Assembly (NCBI GenBank): GCA_001683735.1
Contig: LUGG01000011.1
Span: 682,001-746,000 of the forward strand
DNA length: 64,000 nucleotides
Direction: 5' to 3'
Source of the DNA: Grifola frondosa
Taxonomy: Eukaryota; Basidiomycota; Agaricomycetes; Polyporales; Grifolaceae
Shown piece by piece: positions 36,282 to 47,308 of this stretch. Numbering within the stretch: position 1 is the stretch's first letter; every line of letters starts with the position of its first letter. The position numbers were made by a program, and so were the translations under genes. The notes below the pieces were generated by a model. The model saw nothing but the letters and a program-made list of their open reading frames with translations. It was not told where the DNA came from and did not search any database.

Positions 36282-37990
36282 ATGCAACGACTCGCACTTT
36301 GCTGGACTTCTGTGGTGATCACCTTGTTTACGTTCAGGATCGACCTTGCACATGCAGCCAGTGGCAACACCACTTGCGCGTCAACCCAATTGGATTGGTA
36401 TACGGACGCTGTGGGCGAGACACCTTGTGAGCTGTCCTATATTGTTCTTGGAACTGGTTGGGACATCATCAATTAAAGATCTTGTCCACCAGGCGTAACA
36501 TATCAACGACTGCGCCAGATATGCAACAGCGACTGTGAGTTGTGCATGAATTGAGAAATGCGTACTTTTCGTTATAATCATACCTATCCACGTTTAGATC
36601 AGGTTCCTACATTCAGACCGAATACTCCTGGTGATAATTGCGATGACCAACTCAGTACGTGTTCTTCATACACTGCTCACATTCCTCACCAGTTCATTGT
36701 TGACTCATTGTCAAAGTGGAGTGCTGTTGCAATTCAATTTCGTGGGACTCAGCATGCTCTGTATGAAGTCTGTACTTCCATATTCCTTCCCTGGGGACTC
36801 GATGATGCTGACTATTTGCTATGCTTCAGCTGTCAGTACGATCCAGCCACAGGGACTACGGGTATCGACGCTGGCATGTATCCGTGCTCCATACTCCTGG
36901 AAGCAATCTTTAACTATTGCTGACCAGGCGTTGGTGCATACGAGATGTATTCAACGAGAGGTGATGGAAGCATGTGTACTCCGGGTACGAATAAAACGTC
37001 AGCCACTAGCTATTACAAAATGGTATTTACGGTGCTGACTCAGGACCCTGTAGATTGCCCGCAGATATTCAGAGCGCGGTTTGTAACCGTGGGATCAAGA
37101 TATCTGATTTCCTTTACGATCTTTTCTGGAGTGATGGGACTTGGTAGTACCTGTGTTATTCGCAATATAGGTTTCCGCGTGACGGGTCTTATTGGTAGGT
37201 TTTAGTGAGTGTTTGAGTTTTTCAAACAGCATCATTTTCTGATTGACCAGCGCAGCATCTATACGAAAGAGACCGCCCAAACAGACCAGGCTGCGAATAA
37301 CAATAACACTTTCAGTCATTGTCCAAATACGACCTCTACTATTTCAGCTACGTCGTCCACACAAACTTCAAGCGCATCACCATCACCTTCGGTAACGGCA
37401 TCTAGTCCTTCTACTATCTCGCCGCCTCCACAATTCTCATCTAATCTGGGAGCTATAGTGGGCGGTGCAGTAGGTGGAGGGCTTGGATTGATCGCAGTAT
37501 TCTGCTCGGAGCATTTTTGCTACATCGGCGACGGCGCGGCGTAGTGAAGAGTATTGATTTAGGCCAAGAATATGTTGCGCACCGTCAGAAGAATGTGACG
37601 GTTATGACCATGATATGTCGGTGATCACACCGTTCTCTAACTCGGGTGAGCTCTGTACGTCCACATATTATTGGCATTTCTTATTACTCGTTAGAATCCG
37701 GAAGCTCGACAGACTTATTCTCGAAAGAAGCACAGGGGCGAATATGGCCCGATACCCTCCAAGACGCCCATTTCTCCTTCGCAAACATTCGGTTCTTACG
37801 ACTTTGATAAATCGCTGAGACACGAGGATGCGGGACCGATACCACAATTGAGCCGATCTATATCTGGGAGGCTACCGCCGGCATACGAGTCGTGGGAGTC
37901 CCCCCACCACCGGCAGAGTCCCCTATCGACGCGAAGACCCGTGCATCCAACTCATAATAACATCTCATTTGTCAAGGTATCTTCCATTGC
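36282..37990 (+). CDS. Cys-rich extracellular-domain single-pass protein with LPPAYE tail (tandem copy 2)
   Basis: Tandem paralogue of the gene at 33884. Signal peptide MQRLALCWTSVVITLFTFRI, then NTTCASTQLDWYTDAVGETP, CVTYQRLRQICNSDY, QVPTFRPNTPGDNCDDQLS, NSISWGLSMLCMNCQYDPAT, GIDAGVGAYEMYSTRGDGSM, LPADIQSAVCNRGIKISDFL and YTKETAQTDQAANNNNTFSH. A Ser/Thr/Pro stalk leads to the helix AIVGGAVGGGLGLIAV, basic HRRRRG and SGRLPPAYESWE. The frame breaks at the GGG run 36744-36746, the TT pair 37500-37501 (one more T gives VFLLGAFLLHRRRR) and near 37595. The GIDAG/VGAYE junction seems to use a GC donor (gcatgt). The stop lies beyond about 37980 and is not certain. Eight or more introns. Confidence 0.72.
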
Positions 37991-38552
37991 TGCTCCTGCA
38001 GCTTATCTGAAGCCACCGAGGAAACGACGACGATATGCAGAGTGTGCAGTGGGCATACACATAAGGCACCCATTATTGGAAAGTTTTTTTGGGAGTTGGG
38101 GAGAATGTGGCCCAGTGGAAGTATGCGACTTTATTTTATTGCCTTCTCGGACACAGGGTCGAGGGGTGCACATGGTAACTAGCGGCGTATTTTTGAGTAG
38201 TGCACTCAATACTTCATTCATTGGGTAACGTAGTTGACTATTAATTCTGACAACACATATATTCTTTAACCCACCCTCCTTATCTTGTATATATTCCATG
38301 CGGGCGTCTCGAATCAATTGAAGCGCCTTAGACTCCTTCTGCAACGACATGTTATATCTCGGTGAGTGGAATCACCATTTGAGTGTGATATCGGTTGTAT
38401 TTGCGCGCGGTGAAAGTCTTCAAGTTGCTGTGCCGGGAATCCGACCCTATTTATAGAATATCGGAGAAGCTCAATTGACGCATGACCAGGTGTTCTGCAT
38501 TTAAAGCTTTGCCAGAAAGCTCTCACCCCGCGAACGCATCTATCGATTCAGA

Positions 38553-39732
38553 ATGTCACTTAAGAGCAATCGCACACTTGAGATTCTCCGAAAGGCTGAA
38601 AACGAAGGGTATGGCATATTGGCACAGACCTGGTAAGCTTTTCACGTACCAGATAACTGTTGCGCTGATACCTTTGTCTGCAGTTATGATGCAAACTGCG
38701 TTATTGGACTGGTGCGTGCTGCCGAGCGATGTCGCAGTCCAGCGATCATCCAGATGTTTCCCGTAACATTGGCATATGGCAAGGGGCCCTTCCTCCAGTT
38801 CTGCCTGAATGCGTGAGTGGTTGCCTGCATTTATGTGTTTTTTTCGTTATCTCTTGAACTGCACACAGAGCGCGTGAAGCTTCTGTGCCGATTGCTGTCA
38901 GCCTTGACCATGCGACTGATCCAGAACACCTTGAGCTCGCGCTGGGGCTCGCAGAGCGGGGCATCGCATTCGATAGCATTATGGTGGATGCCAGTCACGC
39001 CGAGGTTAATAGCGACTTCCATCCAGTTACGATATTACGGCTAAGCTATTTCGCAGACGGATGAAGAGAATATTGTCCTTGCACCCCTACGTCGAACGAG
39101 CTGAAAAATGCGGTGTTGCTGTTGAGGTTGAACTTGGTCGTCTCGAGGGCGGGGAACTGGTTTGCGGATGATCTCCGATGCAAAACTCACGAACCCGGCC
39201 AAGGCAATCACGTTCATTGAAGGGTGCGCAGTCCACCCTACACATTTTTTCGACTAAACTCGTTCCACAGCACTGGCGCGAAGATTCTTGCACCCAGTAT
39301 TGGGAATCTGCACGGCTCATACATTAATCCGCCAAACTTCAGGCAGGATATGTGCGTTACTTTCGCTCGGTGGTTGCGAAGTCCAGTTGATGGTCTCTTT
39401 CCAGTCTTAAAGACTTGCAGTTGACGTTCAAAGGCTCGATTCCCTTATGCCTCCATGGCACAGATGAGCTTCCAGATGAGTTGTTCATAGAATGCATCGC
39501 GAATGGCATTACCAAGGTAGCTACTTGTACATTCTATGCGGCTAATCGCGAATTATTCATACATGCTCGCTAGATCAATATCAACAGCTGGGGACGCGAC
39601 CCATATGCGAAGCATCTGGCGTCTGCATTGCAAACCAAGCCCTTTCCAGACGCTGTTGAGGAGGCAACTGAGGTATTTTCAAGCGTGTGCGAACGCTTCT
39701 TCAACCTATTTGGGTCTACAGGAAAGGCTTAG
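38553..39732 (+). CDS. Class II (zinc-dependent) ketose-bisphosphate aldolase
   Basis: Fructose- or tagatose-bisphosphate aldolase family, cleaving a ketose bisphosphate to DHAP and an aldehyde. The start at 38553 gives MSLKSNRTLEILRKAENEGY and GILAQTCYDANCVIG across intron 1. Then FPVTLAYGKGPFLQFCLNA, VPIAVSLDHATDPEHLELAL with the first zinc-ligand His, SIMVDASHAE, VAVEVELGRLEGGE, ILAPSIGNLHGSYINPP with the second His, ILKDLQLTFKGSIPLCLHGTD with the third, and ITKININSWGRDPYAKHLAS. The last 40 residues are helical, ending FGSTGKA. Two frame breaks: near 39089-39093 (a missing CA-type dinucleotide in HPYVERAEKC) and near 39155 (an A pair before GLRMISDAK). It is more like the GatY/KbaY-type group than yeast Fba1, but the substrate is not certain. 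Confidence 0.82.
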
Positions 39733-40242
39733 GTGGATTCTCGCATTGCTCGCTGAAAGATCTGCAATGTATCAGAGTGTAATATGTATCTCATTTGAAG
39801 ACAGCCTTAACATATCTTTCTGCTCAAGTGCGCAATCGCTTTACAACACCTGTGAAATTGCGTGGTGTGGCGTTCCGCAGAAATTTGACATGCTGCGGTA
39901 CTCTTTATCTCATGGAGAAGGCGCACCTCGTGCAAATACTTGAGCAAACTTGTGGCACCTTCGATCGATCGTATTCTAATGCTGGTGCGTAAGTCCATCA
40001 TCCTACTTACGCTTCAAGACGTACTCCCGGCAAGGTTTTATGTGCGAATCTTCGTCGGCCTGGTCCCACCTGTCGGAATTTAAGGTGCGTGCTTTTCATT
40101 GAGCTGCTATTGGTTACCGTGTACCACCGCTCTGAGACCATTGGTGATGCACAAATGGTGACGGTGGCACTTGGACACAATCAAAGCTACAACGGTGGCC
40201 CCTTGCCATATTCATTGTTTGACACAATCGCTTTGATGGATC
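39733..40242. other. Region with small ORFs, no supported gene
   Basis: A frame of about 65 codons (39795-39992) reads through but has no motif and no splice partner. It may be 5' untranslated sequence or exons of the next gene that I cannot connect. Confidence 0.35.
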
Positions 40243-41022
40243 ATGAGCCACTTCGTATCTTTTAAAAGCCGCCGCAGTATTGCTGTATTGACTCACCTTC
40301 AGTCATCTCTTACGACCATTGAATACTCCCTGCAGCACCTCGCGATTCTCCATGGATCTATCAAAGTCATCAACAACACTTTGCGTGGGCTCGGAAGAAC
40401 AGAATCCATGATGGACGTTGATTCCCCGCCTCTCGCGTCGCCATACCGTAACTTCCGTGTTACCGTGCAGTATGTGCCTTCAAGCCACGGTTCTATACCT
40501 GCACTGACATTTCAATCTGTGCAGTCGTGAAACCCGAGAAGAGTTCATGATAAATGCTGCTAATGTATATCCACCGTCCGCAACCTCAGGCTCTGTGTCT
40601 CAAGTTCCTATCGCCAACTCACCTGTAGGCCTCCAGGTCCCCAGCAATATCACAGTTGAAATTACGCCTGAATCTGGTGAGTAATTTGGCTACCTTCAGC
40701 TGCGTTGCTGTGTTGATACGCTCCATCGATAAGTAAAGGGAGGGCAGAACGAACATGTCGCTTCTGCGCCCTCAGTAGCTCCCCTGCAAGTGAACAACAC
40801 CCAGGACAGCAGATCCTGGACGAGCTGAAAAACTGCATCGGTGGAGAGATGGTGAAACTCATGGCTGACGTCACGGCTCAGTTCGAGCAAGTGAGAGCTG
40901 AACTTAACGTGGTGAGAGATGTTAAGGAGCAATCTAACCTGCTCAACGAACAAATACTGGCAATGAAGGCCGAGTTAGATATCTTGAGGGCGAAGCTATT
41001 GGATTCGAAGGAATCATCTTAG
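40243..41022 (+). CDS. Hypothetical coiled-coil protein, 3 or more exons
   Basis: Tentative start at 40243. Exon 1 gives an amphipathic helical N-terminus (LTTIEYSLQHLAILHGSIKV) and GRTESMMDVDSPPLASPYRN. Exon 2 (about 40527-40677) gives MINAANVYPPSATSGS and VPSNITVEITPESG. The last exon contains PGQQILDELKNCIGGEMVKL, then a heptad-rich coiled coil (EQVRAELNVVRDVKEQSNLL) ending LDSKESS at 41022. No catalytic or DNA-binding motif seen. The C-terminal coiled-coil frame is long and clean, so the gene is real; the upstream exon structure is inference. Confidence 0.5.
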
Positions 41023-42271
41023 AGCCGATCCTTATGAAGTTGTTTAGCGGATTATCCCAGGGATGAGATGTACCTTGTGCGTGTCTTCCCTAGGAATGCC
41101 CCATACGACGAAGGAGTTGGTTTGCAAGAGGACGCGTCGTAAATAAATCTGTCAATTGCAATTTGTGATCAGATCGTGACAATACTGACAGTTTGCACAA
41201 AACAAGATCATTGATATATAGATCACTGAAAATCCCGCCAACAGTATGAGACACTCGCGAGCACTATATAAGTTTTGGCCGCATGATAGACAAGAAGAGC
41301 TGAGCTACATAACATTTGTCCTACGATAGTGCGGTTGAGTATTTTGACCCCCAGTACGATGGGAAGGAGCACAGCAAGTGATCCGCGGCGATTGATGCCC
41401 GCACTGAACAGATGTTGATGCATAGTTCCAATGACATCCGCTGTTGAACAGCGTGGTCAGGAATAGAGCAATTCTCACCAAGCACCTTCCTCCGAACTTG
41501 GATGATTAGGACCACGCGCAGATCACAAGGAACTTTGAATACATGACACAAAGATACTTGCGAGAGGGCAAGTAAACAAATTATTTCCGCGCTCGAAGGT
41601 GCGCCACGGTGTCTGTACAGGGCTGCCTATGGCTGTGTTGCATACCTGCGAATCTGATTTATGCATGCATGCTTCAACATTTCGATACGTACCTTGGCTG
41701 GCCCTCCCAATGAGGCACTCGCTTCGCCACTTGCACCCACATGCCCTCGCATGTCATAATTCATAACGGTAATGATCTCAAGCGAAACATGATGCACACA
41801 TCAAGGAGGCACGTCGGTACATAGCCTCGGGAGAATATTTCGCAATGTCCGACGAGTCGCGCGCAGCAGCTAAAGAGTTTAACATCTATCTTCAGTTTGT
41901 GGGCTAAGGCCATCCAGATTTAACGCATTTTGTTGTCACAATTGCCGAAGAGACTCAAAATCATAGAGCAGTCGGACGAGATATGGGGAATTCGAAGAGA
42001 TTGAAGCATGATGATCAGAAACGGGAGCGCTTGGAAGAATGTGACAGGGCTAAAAACGGAAGGCTTGATTTGTGTTTGACCACCGCGAGCCGTAACTTAT
42101 TTCTCTCTTCATCGGTCTCTGGGTCGTTGCCGCTCCCGTCCTCATCGTCACCCACACTACCTGCCCACCATAGCAGCACCACGCTCTTTCTCTCTTCTGG
42201 CGGTTCCTCGCATCATCCCGCCCTGCCTGCTTTCCAGCATATAATCTTGCTTCTCTCGTAACCACGCAACA
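41023..42271. other. Long intergenic region upstream of the mucin gene
   Basis: No gene seen on either strand. The last 180 bases (about 42090-42255) are rich in C and T (for example ctctcttcatcggtctctgg and ctctttctctcttc), a pyrimidine-rich promoter/leader arrangement common in strongly expressed fungal genes. Confidence 0.45.
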
Positions 42272-45200
42272 ATGCTCCTTGTCAATGCCCATGTCCTCCT
42301 CGCTCTCCTGCTTGCATCTGCTGCTCATTTTCCCGCAGCGGACGCCACTCACTCGTCGTTCGCGTCCTCCCATGCTCGTCGTTCTTTGAAGCTCAAGCAC
42401 AGAAATGACCTTGACAGACGTGGTGGTATTCTTGGCGACCTCCTCGGTGAGTGATTATCCTCTCCCGTCAGCTATTGCTTTCAAAGATGCATCTTGTGTT
42501 CGCTGTCACCCTGTCGATATCACTTGGGAGCCACTGACCTGGATGGTTGCCCACCGTGCAGGGCAGTGGCGCCTGGTGGCATGACTTGTATTTTTCCATC
42601 AGGCCTAGTCACTACTGTGCTGCCATCCCCATTTACCATGAAGGTCTCTCGCAGCACCTTGACGTTCATGGATGGCTTTTGAACGTGGCGGTACGCAGGC
42701 TGGCATGCAGATTTCAGTGAACCAACGTTAGACTTCAATTATGGTATGCCCATTCCCCGCGAACGCAGCAGTGAATGTTGGCATGCATTGAAGATTGCAG
42801 AAGCGCAGACCCTGTTGCGACGCGCTTGACTTGTATTTGGAATTGCTTCAGATGAAGTTGCTGCACTACCGTTCCCAGTCACACAACTGAGTGCGGCAGT
42901 AATGCGCTCTGAAGGTGCGCCAGCGTTACGCTCTCGCTCAAGGTGAACACTTGATATCCGTGTGGGGCTGTGGGCACATCGTCGCCATCCTTCGGAGTGA
43001 TAATCTCGTCAGGAACGGCTGTTATTGCTGTTCACCATCGGCTTTTTTTAATGATTGCATCCATCACGCGCATATCGCTGTTCTACATCTCCTCTATGTC
43101 AGTGTTTGCTGCGTGTCCTTCTTCGCATGCATCTGGTGGCCTTTCTTTGCCGGTCTCACGCGGCAGTACTCCTCCTTCCCAGCGCAGTGCTGCGCAACTC
43201 ATTTCAGCCGTTGTGAGGACACCACGCAGCTCGAGTCATCTACAATGCACCATGCGGAGAAAATCCCCTACATCACTTGGCAACGATTTTGTCCAAATAT
43301 CAGATATCATATGAATTACACGTGCTCACTTCATGTCTCTTGACAGGCGGCCCTGGGAGTCTCCTCGGCGGCACGTTGAACGATGGCGGCAACCTGCTGG
43401 GAACCTTATTGAACGATATTATTCCGACGACAGCGCTCGTCCCCGCCAGCTCGACCACGCTCAATCTTCCCCCGACGTCGCCGCCAGCCAGCACCACTGA
43501 TTCGACCGTGACGGGCACGGATACTGCAGCGTCGACGGCGTCGGACTCGTCCAGCGTCTCCGCCTCCTCGTCTTCCACTTCTGCCGCCTCTTCGTCCTCG
43601 TCTTCCGCATCCGATGGCTCATCTTCTAGTTCCTCGTCTTCCGGTTCCTCGGTGTCTTCGTCTTCGTCTGACTCGTCCTCGTCGTCCATATCTACTACGA
43701 GTAGTGCGTCCACCTCCGCCGTGACGTCTCCGCCCAGCTCGGACTCGTCTTCGTCGACAGCCTCGGACTCGTCTTCGACATCTGACGGAGGTCTTCTCCC
43801 TACGCTGACATCGATTTTGGGGAACGCTACGTCTGCTATTAATTCGCTGACGTCCTCGATCGGCAGCATCATCACGAGTGGGCCCACGACCACGACCTCT
43901 GTGTCTTCGGACAGCAGCGCCTCGGCTACGTCAGACAGTAGCGCCTCAGCCGCCTCAAGCAGTGGCACGTCCGACAGCGCATCGGTGACTACGAGCAGTG
44001 ACACGAGCTCGCCCACTGCGACGGACTCTGTGACGACTCCGACCTCGACCTCAGCTTCGGACTCGTCGTCCTCGACCTCAAATTCGGACTCGTCGTCTCC
44101 GGTCCCAACTTCGGATTCGTCTTCTTCCACCTCAACGTCTGACGGAGGCATCTTCTCTTCGATTTTCGGGAACGTTACCTCTTCTATCAGTTCGCTGACA
44201 TCCTCTATTGGTGGCATCATCACAAGCACTCCGCCAACAACGGCGAACTCTGCGACGACTTCGCCATCAACGTCTGTCTCTTCGGGGAGCAACTCGGGCT
44301 CTATCACTTCCGCGCCGTCTTCGGTGGGCGTGATATATTTTCGTGCTGATCAACGTTACTGATCCTATTATTTTCGTAACAGGTATCCACGAGCTCGGAC
44401 AGCAGCAGTATCACCTCTGCGGCCACCGGCAACTCGACGTCGTCGTCGGACACATTCACCCTTCCGATTTCGCTGCCGACGACGCTTCCGATCTCGCTCC
44501 CTACCGGAAACTCCTCGACGAGCTCCGACTCCGGATCGACCGTCACGAGTGCACCAGGAAGTCAGACGACCACGACGGGGACTGGCAATTCAACAACAAC
44601 GTCTGATACCAGGTTTGTGTCTAATCCGCCGTGATGAATGGAGGACATTGCTGATGTTTTGGTGGTGTGGTGTGTGGTAGTACCGTCACCGGCACGTCCT
44701 CGAGTAACTCAACGACGACTGCCGATACGACGACGACTACCACCACAGCTTCGTCCGGGAATACGACAACAACTGCTGATACAACTGGCACCACGGCTTC
44801 GTCTGGGAATATGACAACAACTGCTGGCACAACTGCCACCACAGTTGCACCAGGGAACGGCACTACTTCTACCACGACGACCACTACAACAGCGGCATCC
44901 TCGAACGGCACCATGACCATTTCTACGAACACCACGTCGACTACCAACGCGACATCGAGCCTGGTGATTACCTTCCCGACGGGTTTCTCAACGTCGATCA
45001 CGGCTAACACCACGTCGCTCGTCACTCTGTCTACATCGACGTCGACGACCCCGACGGTGCAGTCGCAGTTCACATTCGTGACGCAGACCTCGCTCCTCAT
45101 CGCATCCACGTCGACGACGAGTGCAACACCCAGTACAACTCAGACGAATCCGGACGCGCCGACGACTTCGCCATCTGTCACCTTTTCTGTGGCATCGACG

Positions 45201-46147
45201 GCAAAGGCCACTGCTCCGGCGGCCCTCCCGAGCAACATAGCAGGCCGCATTTATCCTGCGGAAGGTACACAGCCGAATGATCCTGGCCTCGATGGGTTTA
45301 CGCTCGTGAGCGTACTATTCGACTCGGCACTCAATTGGCTGTTCGTTGTGGACAACTCGAACTCGTCCAGTCAGATCTTCGCGTGGATGCCATTGCTTGT
45401 TGTAAACGCCCTCGGTATTGCCGGTCCGTAACACATACCTTCTATTTATGACCTCACGTTGATGCCTATGACAGAAAGCGACGTGAAGACGTATGCGCTA
45501 CAGGTGTACGAGCCCGCCCAATACAAATCGGCCGCAGATGCGGCTCTCCTGCTCACGACGTGGTTGGCATGGATTCCTACTGGCCAAGTCAGCAATCTTG
45601 GGCAACAGATCACACTAGTCACATCGGCGTTCTACACAGGCCTCGGTCCCCCATACAGCGACCTTGCGGACCACGTCGTACCTTCTTCGCAATTGACTCC
45701 GTCTCGCCGCCATCTGGCTCGGACGGCTCACAGAGCAACTCGAGTAGTTCGACTTCTGGCTCATCTTCGTCCTCGAAGACGCGCGAGGATGCGATCATCG
45801 GCGTCGTCAGCTCGCTCGGTGCCATCACGCTCATTGTGCTCGCGTTCCTCATCGTGCGCACAGTCAAGCAGCGCCGCGAGATGGCCCACCGTCGCCTTTC
45901 CGATCCCGGTGCCGATGCCGCAGTTATGGGTTCGCGCCCTGATGGCCAGGAATTCGACCGCGACAGCCTCGGCGGGCAGCGCCGGCGCAGTTTCTACTAC
46001 GCCGCGGACTCGCTGCGCGGGTTCGGCGACCAAGGTCGTTCCGATGCGCCCGAGGCTTTCAATCCGACCGGCATGCGTGAGCGTCGCGCGGTTGCACCTG
46101 AGATGATCTCCACGCCGATCCTGAGGGACAACACCATGAATTGGTAA
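42272..46147 (+). CDS. Msb2-like signalling mucin (transmembrane)
   Basis: Surface osmosensor/MAPK-pathway mucin by architecture and by its membrane-proximal homology block. Signal peptide MLLVNAHVLLALLLASAAHF; a basic segment RRSLKLKHRND; then, after a 900-base intron (42447-43346), GGPGSLLGGTLNDGGNLLGT and roughly 500 residues of Ser/Thr/Asp repeats. These include duplicated blocks SDGGLLPTLTSILGNATSAI and SDGGIFSSIFGNVTSSISSL. The conserved domain reads FTLVSVLFDSALNWLFVVDN, IFAWMPLLVVNAL, VKTYALQVYEPAQYKSAADA and GQVSNLGQQITLVTSAFYTG. The single helix is AIIGVVSSLGAITLIVLAFL, followed by VKQRRE and a basic cytoplasmic tail ending RDNTMNW. One break at the TT pair 45686-45687 (one more T gives VVPSFAIDSVSPP). 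The Msb2 assignment rests on architecture and remembered similarity. Confidence 0.75.
42447..43346 (+). other. 900-base intron in the mucin gene
   Basis: Donor gtgagtgatt directly after GGILGDLLG and acceptor ttgacag before GGPGSLLGG rejoin the glycine-leucine motif in frame. Typical introns here are 45-70 bases, so this one is more than tenfold longer. I found no terminal repeats or ORF of note inside. Confidence 0.6.
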
Positions 46148-47308
46148 TTCGGACCAAAATGATACCAGAGCCAACTTGATATATCTCGTTTGGTCACTTT
46201 GCATTTTGTTTTGCTCATGGGGAAGTGTAGGCCGCTGATGGGAGTAGTACCTCTTGCAGTTCTTCTGGCGACTGTCGCCGGTCTCGCATTTCAATTTCTT
46301 GGGGATGAGGTCGCCTGTTTGTCAGCTTTCTTGCTTCGCTTCGCCACATGCTTTTACAATATTCGCCTTTTCAATATTTATTGTTACTGTGGACCTATAC
46401 GAGAACATGCGCTGTTTCCTTTCCCTCTTCGGTGTTCCTCGCGGTCGAGTTGGTGTTCTTTCGTCGCACTGGCTGCCACTTCTGTACGTCTGAGATAGTT
46501 TATTGATAGTACCTTAAAACCGTCGTCGCCGTTGTATGTGATAAGCTTCTGAGATATCTATGCTCTCTATGCTGCTAACGGGTGTCCCGTTTTGGTAAGA
46601 TAACTGACAAATGACAATCGTAAAGTGATGTAGCTGCGAAGGAGCTGCACACAATCTGAGTATTATACGATGACCGACCTATGCTATACCATGCTGGAAT
46701 CGCTCGCTTTACATGGCTGGGTCACCCACGAGATTGACGCGCGCTACCAGGCTCTACCACTTTCCGCCGCTCCGCCGACCTGTGCCAAAGCTTCCAGTTT
46801 CTGCCCCACAGTCGACGTGTAACCGGTAGAGAGAATGTAAGACGCATCTGCGGGAGCTCGATTAGCTATTTGGAAGCCTTGATGTTTGACTCAGGACTCG
46901 CAACTCAATGACTTGAAGAATAATGGGAATAACGTATGGAAGCCACAGTCGCGGCATTAATATGCCAGGGTAAAGCGCTGAGGCTTCCAAAAGTCTGATA
47001 AGTACTTTTTTTGTCAGTCGATACCATGTCATCTGGTCTTTGCGAACCTCCTCGCTGGTCACCGGTTATACACACGTGAGGTAGAAGTTTCGTATGCGAG
47101 GTCCAGGTCAACCTCAGACGGCTTTCGTGAATTCTGAACTTTCCCATCAACACATATGTTATGTATTATGGCGGTCTTCCATTGCTACGCGATTGGTTGA
47201 CAGCCGCCCTTTAACAGCGTTTGTCCCCATGGAAGATCCGGCACCAAGTTATTTAGCTGTAGACGTGTGTACAGATTTCCGTCAAGCTCTGTCGTATGCT
47301 CCTGCAAG
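46148..47308. other. Intergenic region, no gene seen
   Basis: Short frames only. It contains the terminator side of the mucin gene and the promoter of the epoxide hydrolase gene. Confidence 0.5.

Noticed and set aside
43300..44307. 335-codon minus-strand ORF rich in Glu, Asp and Val
   Set aside because: It is the exact antisense of the Ser/Thr/Asp repeat of the mucin gene; TCN/GAN codon bias on the plus strand keeps the other strand open.
44621..45109. 162-codon Val/Asp-rich minus-strand ORF
   Set aside because: Antisense shadow of the Thr-rich (ACN) mucin repeat.
45761..46294. 177-codon minus-strand ORF
   Set aside because: Antisense of the transmembrane segment and tail of the mucin gene.
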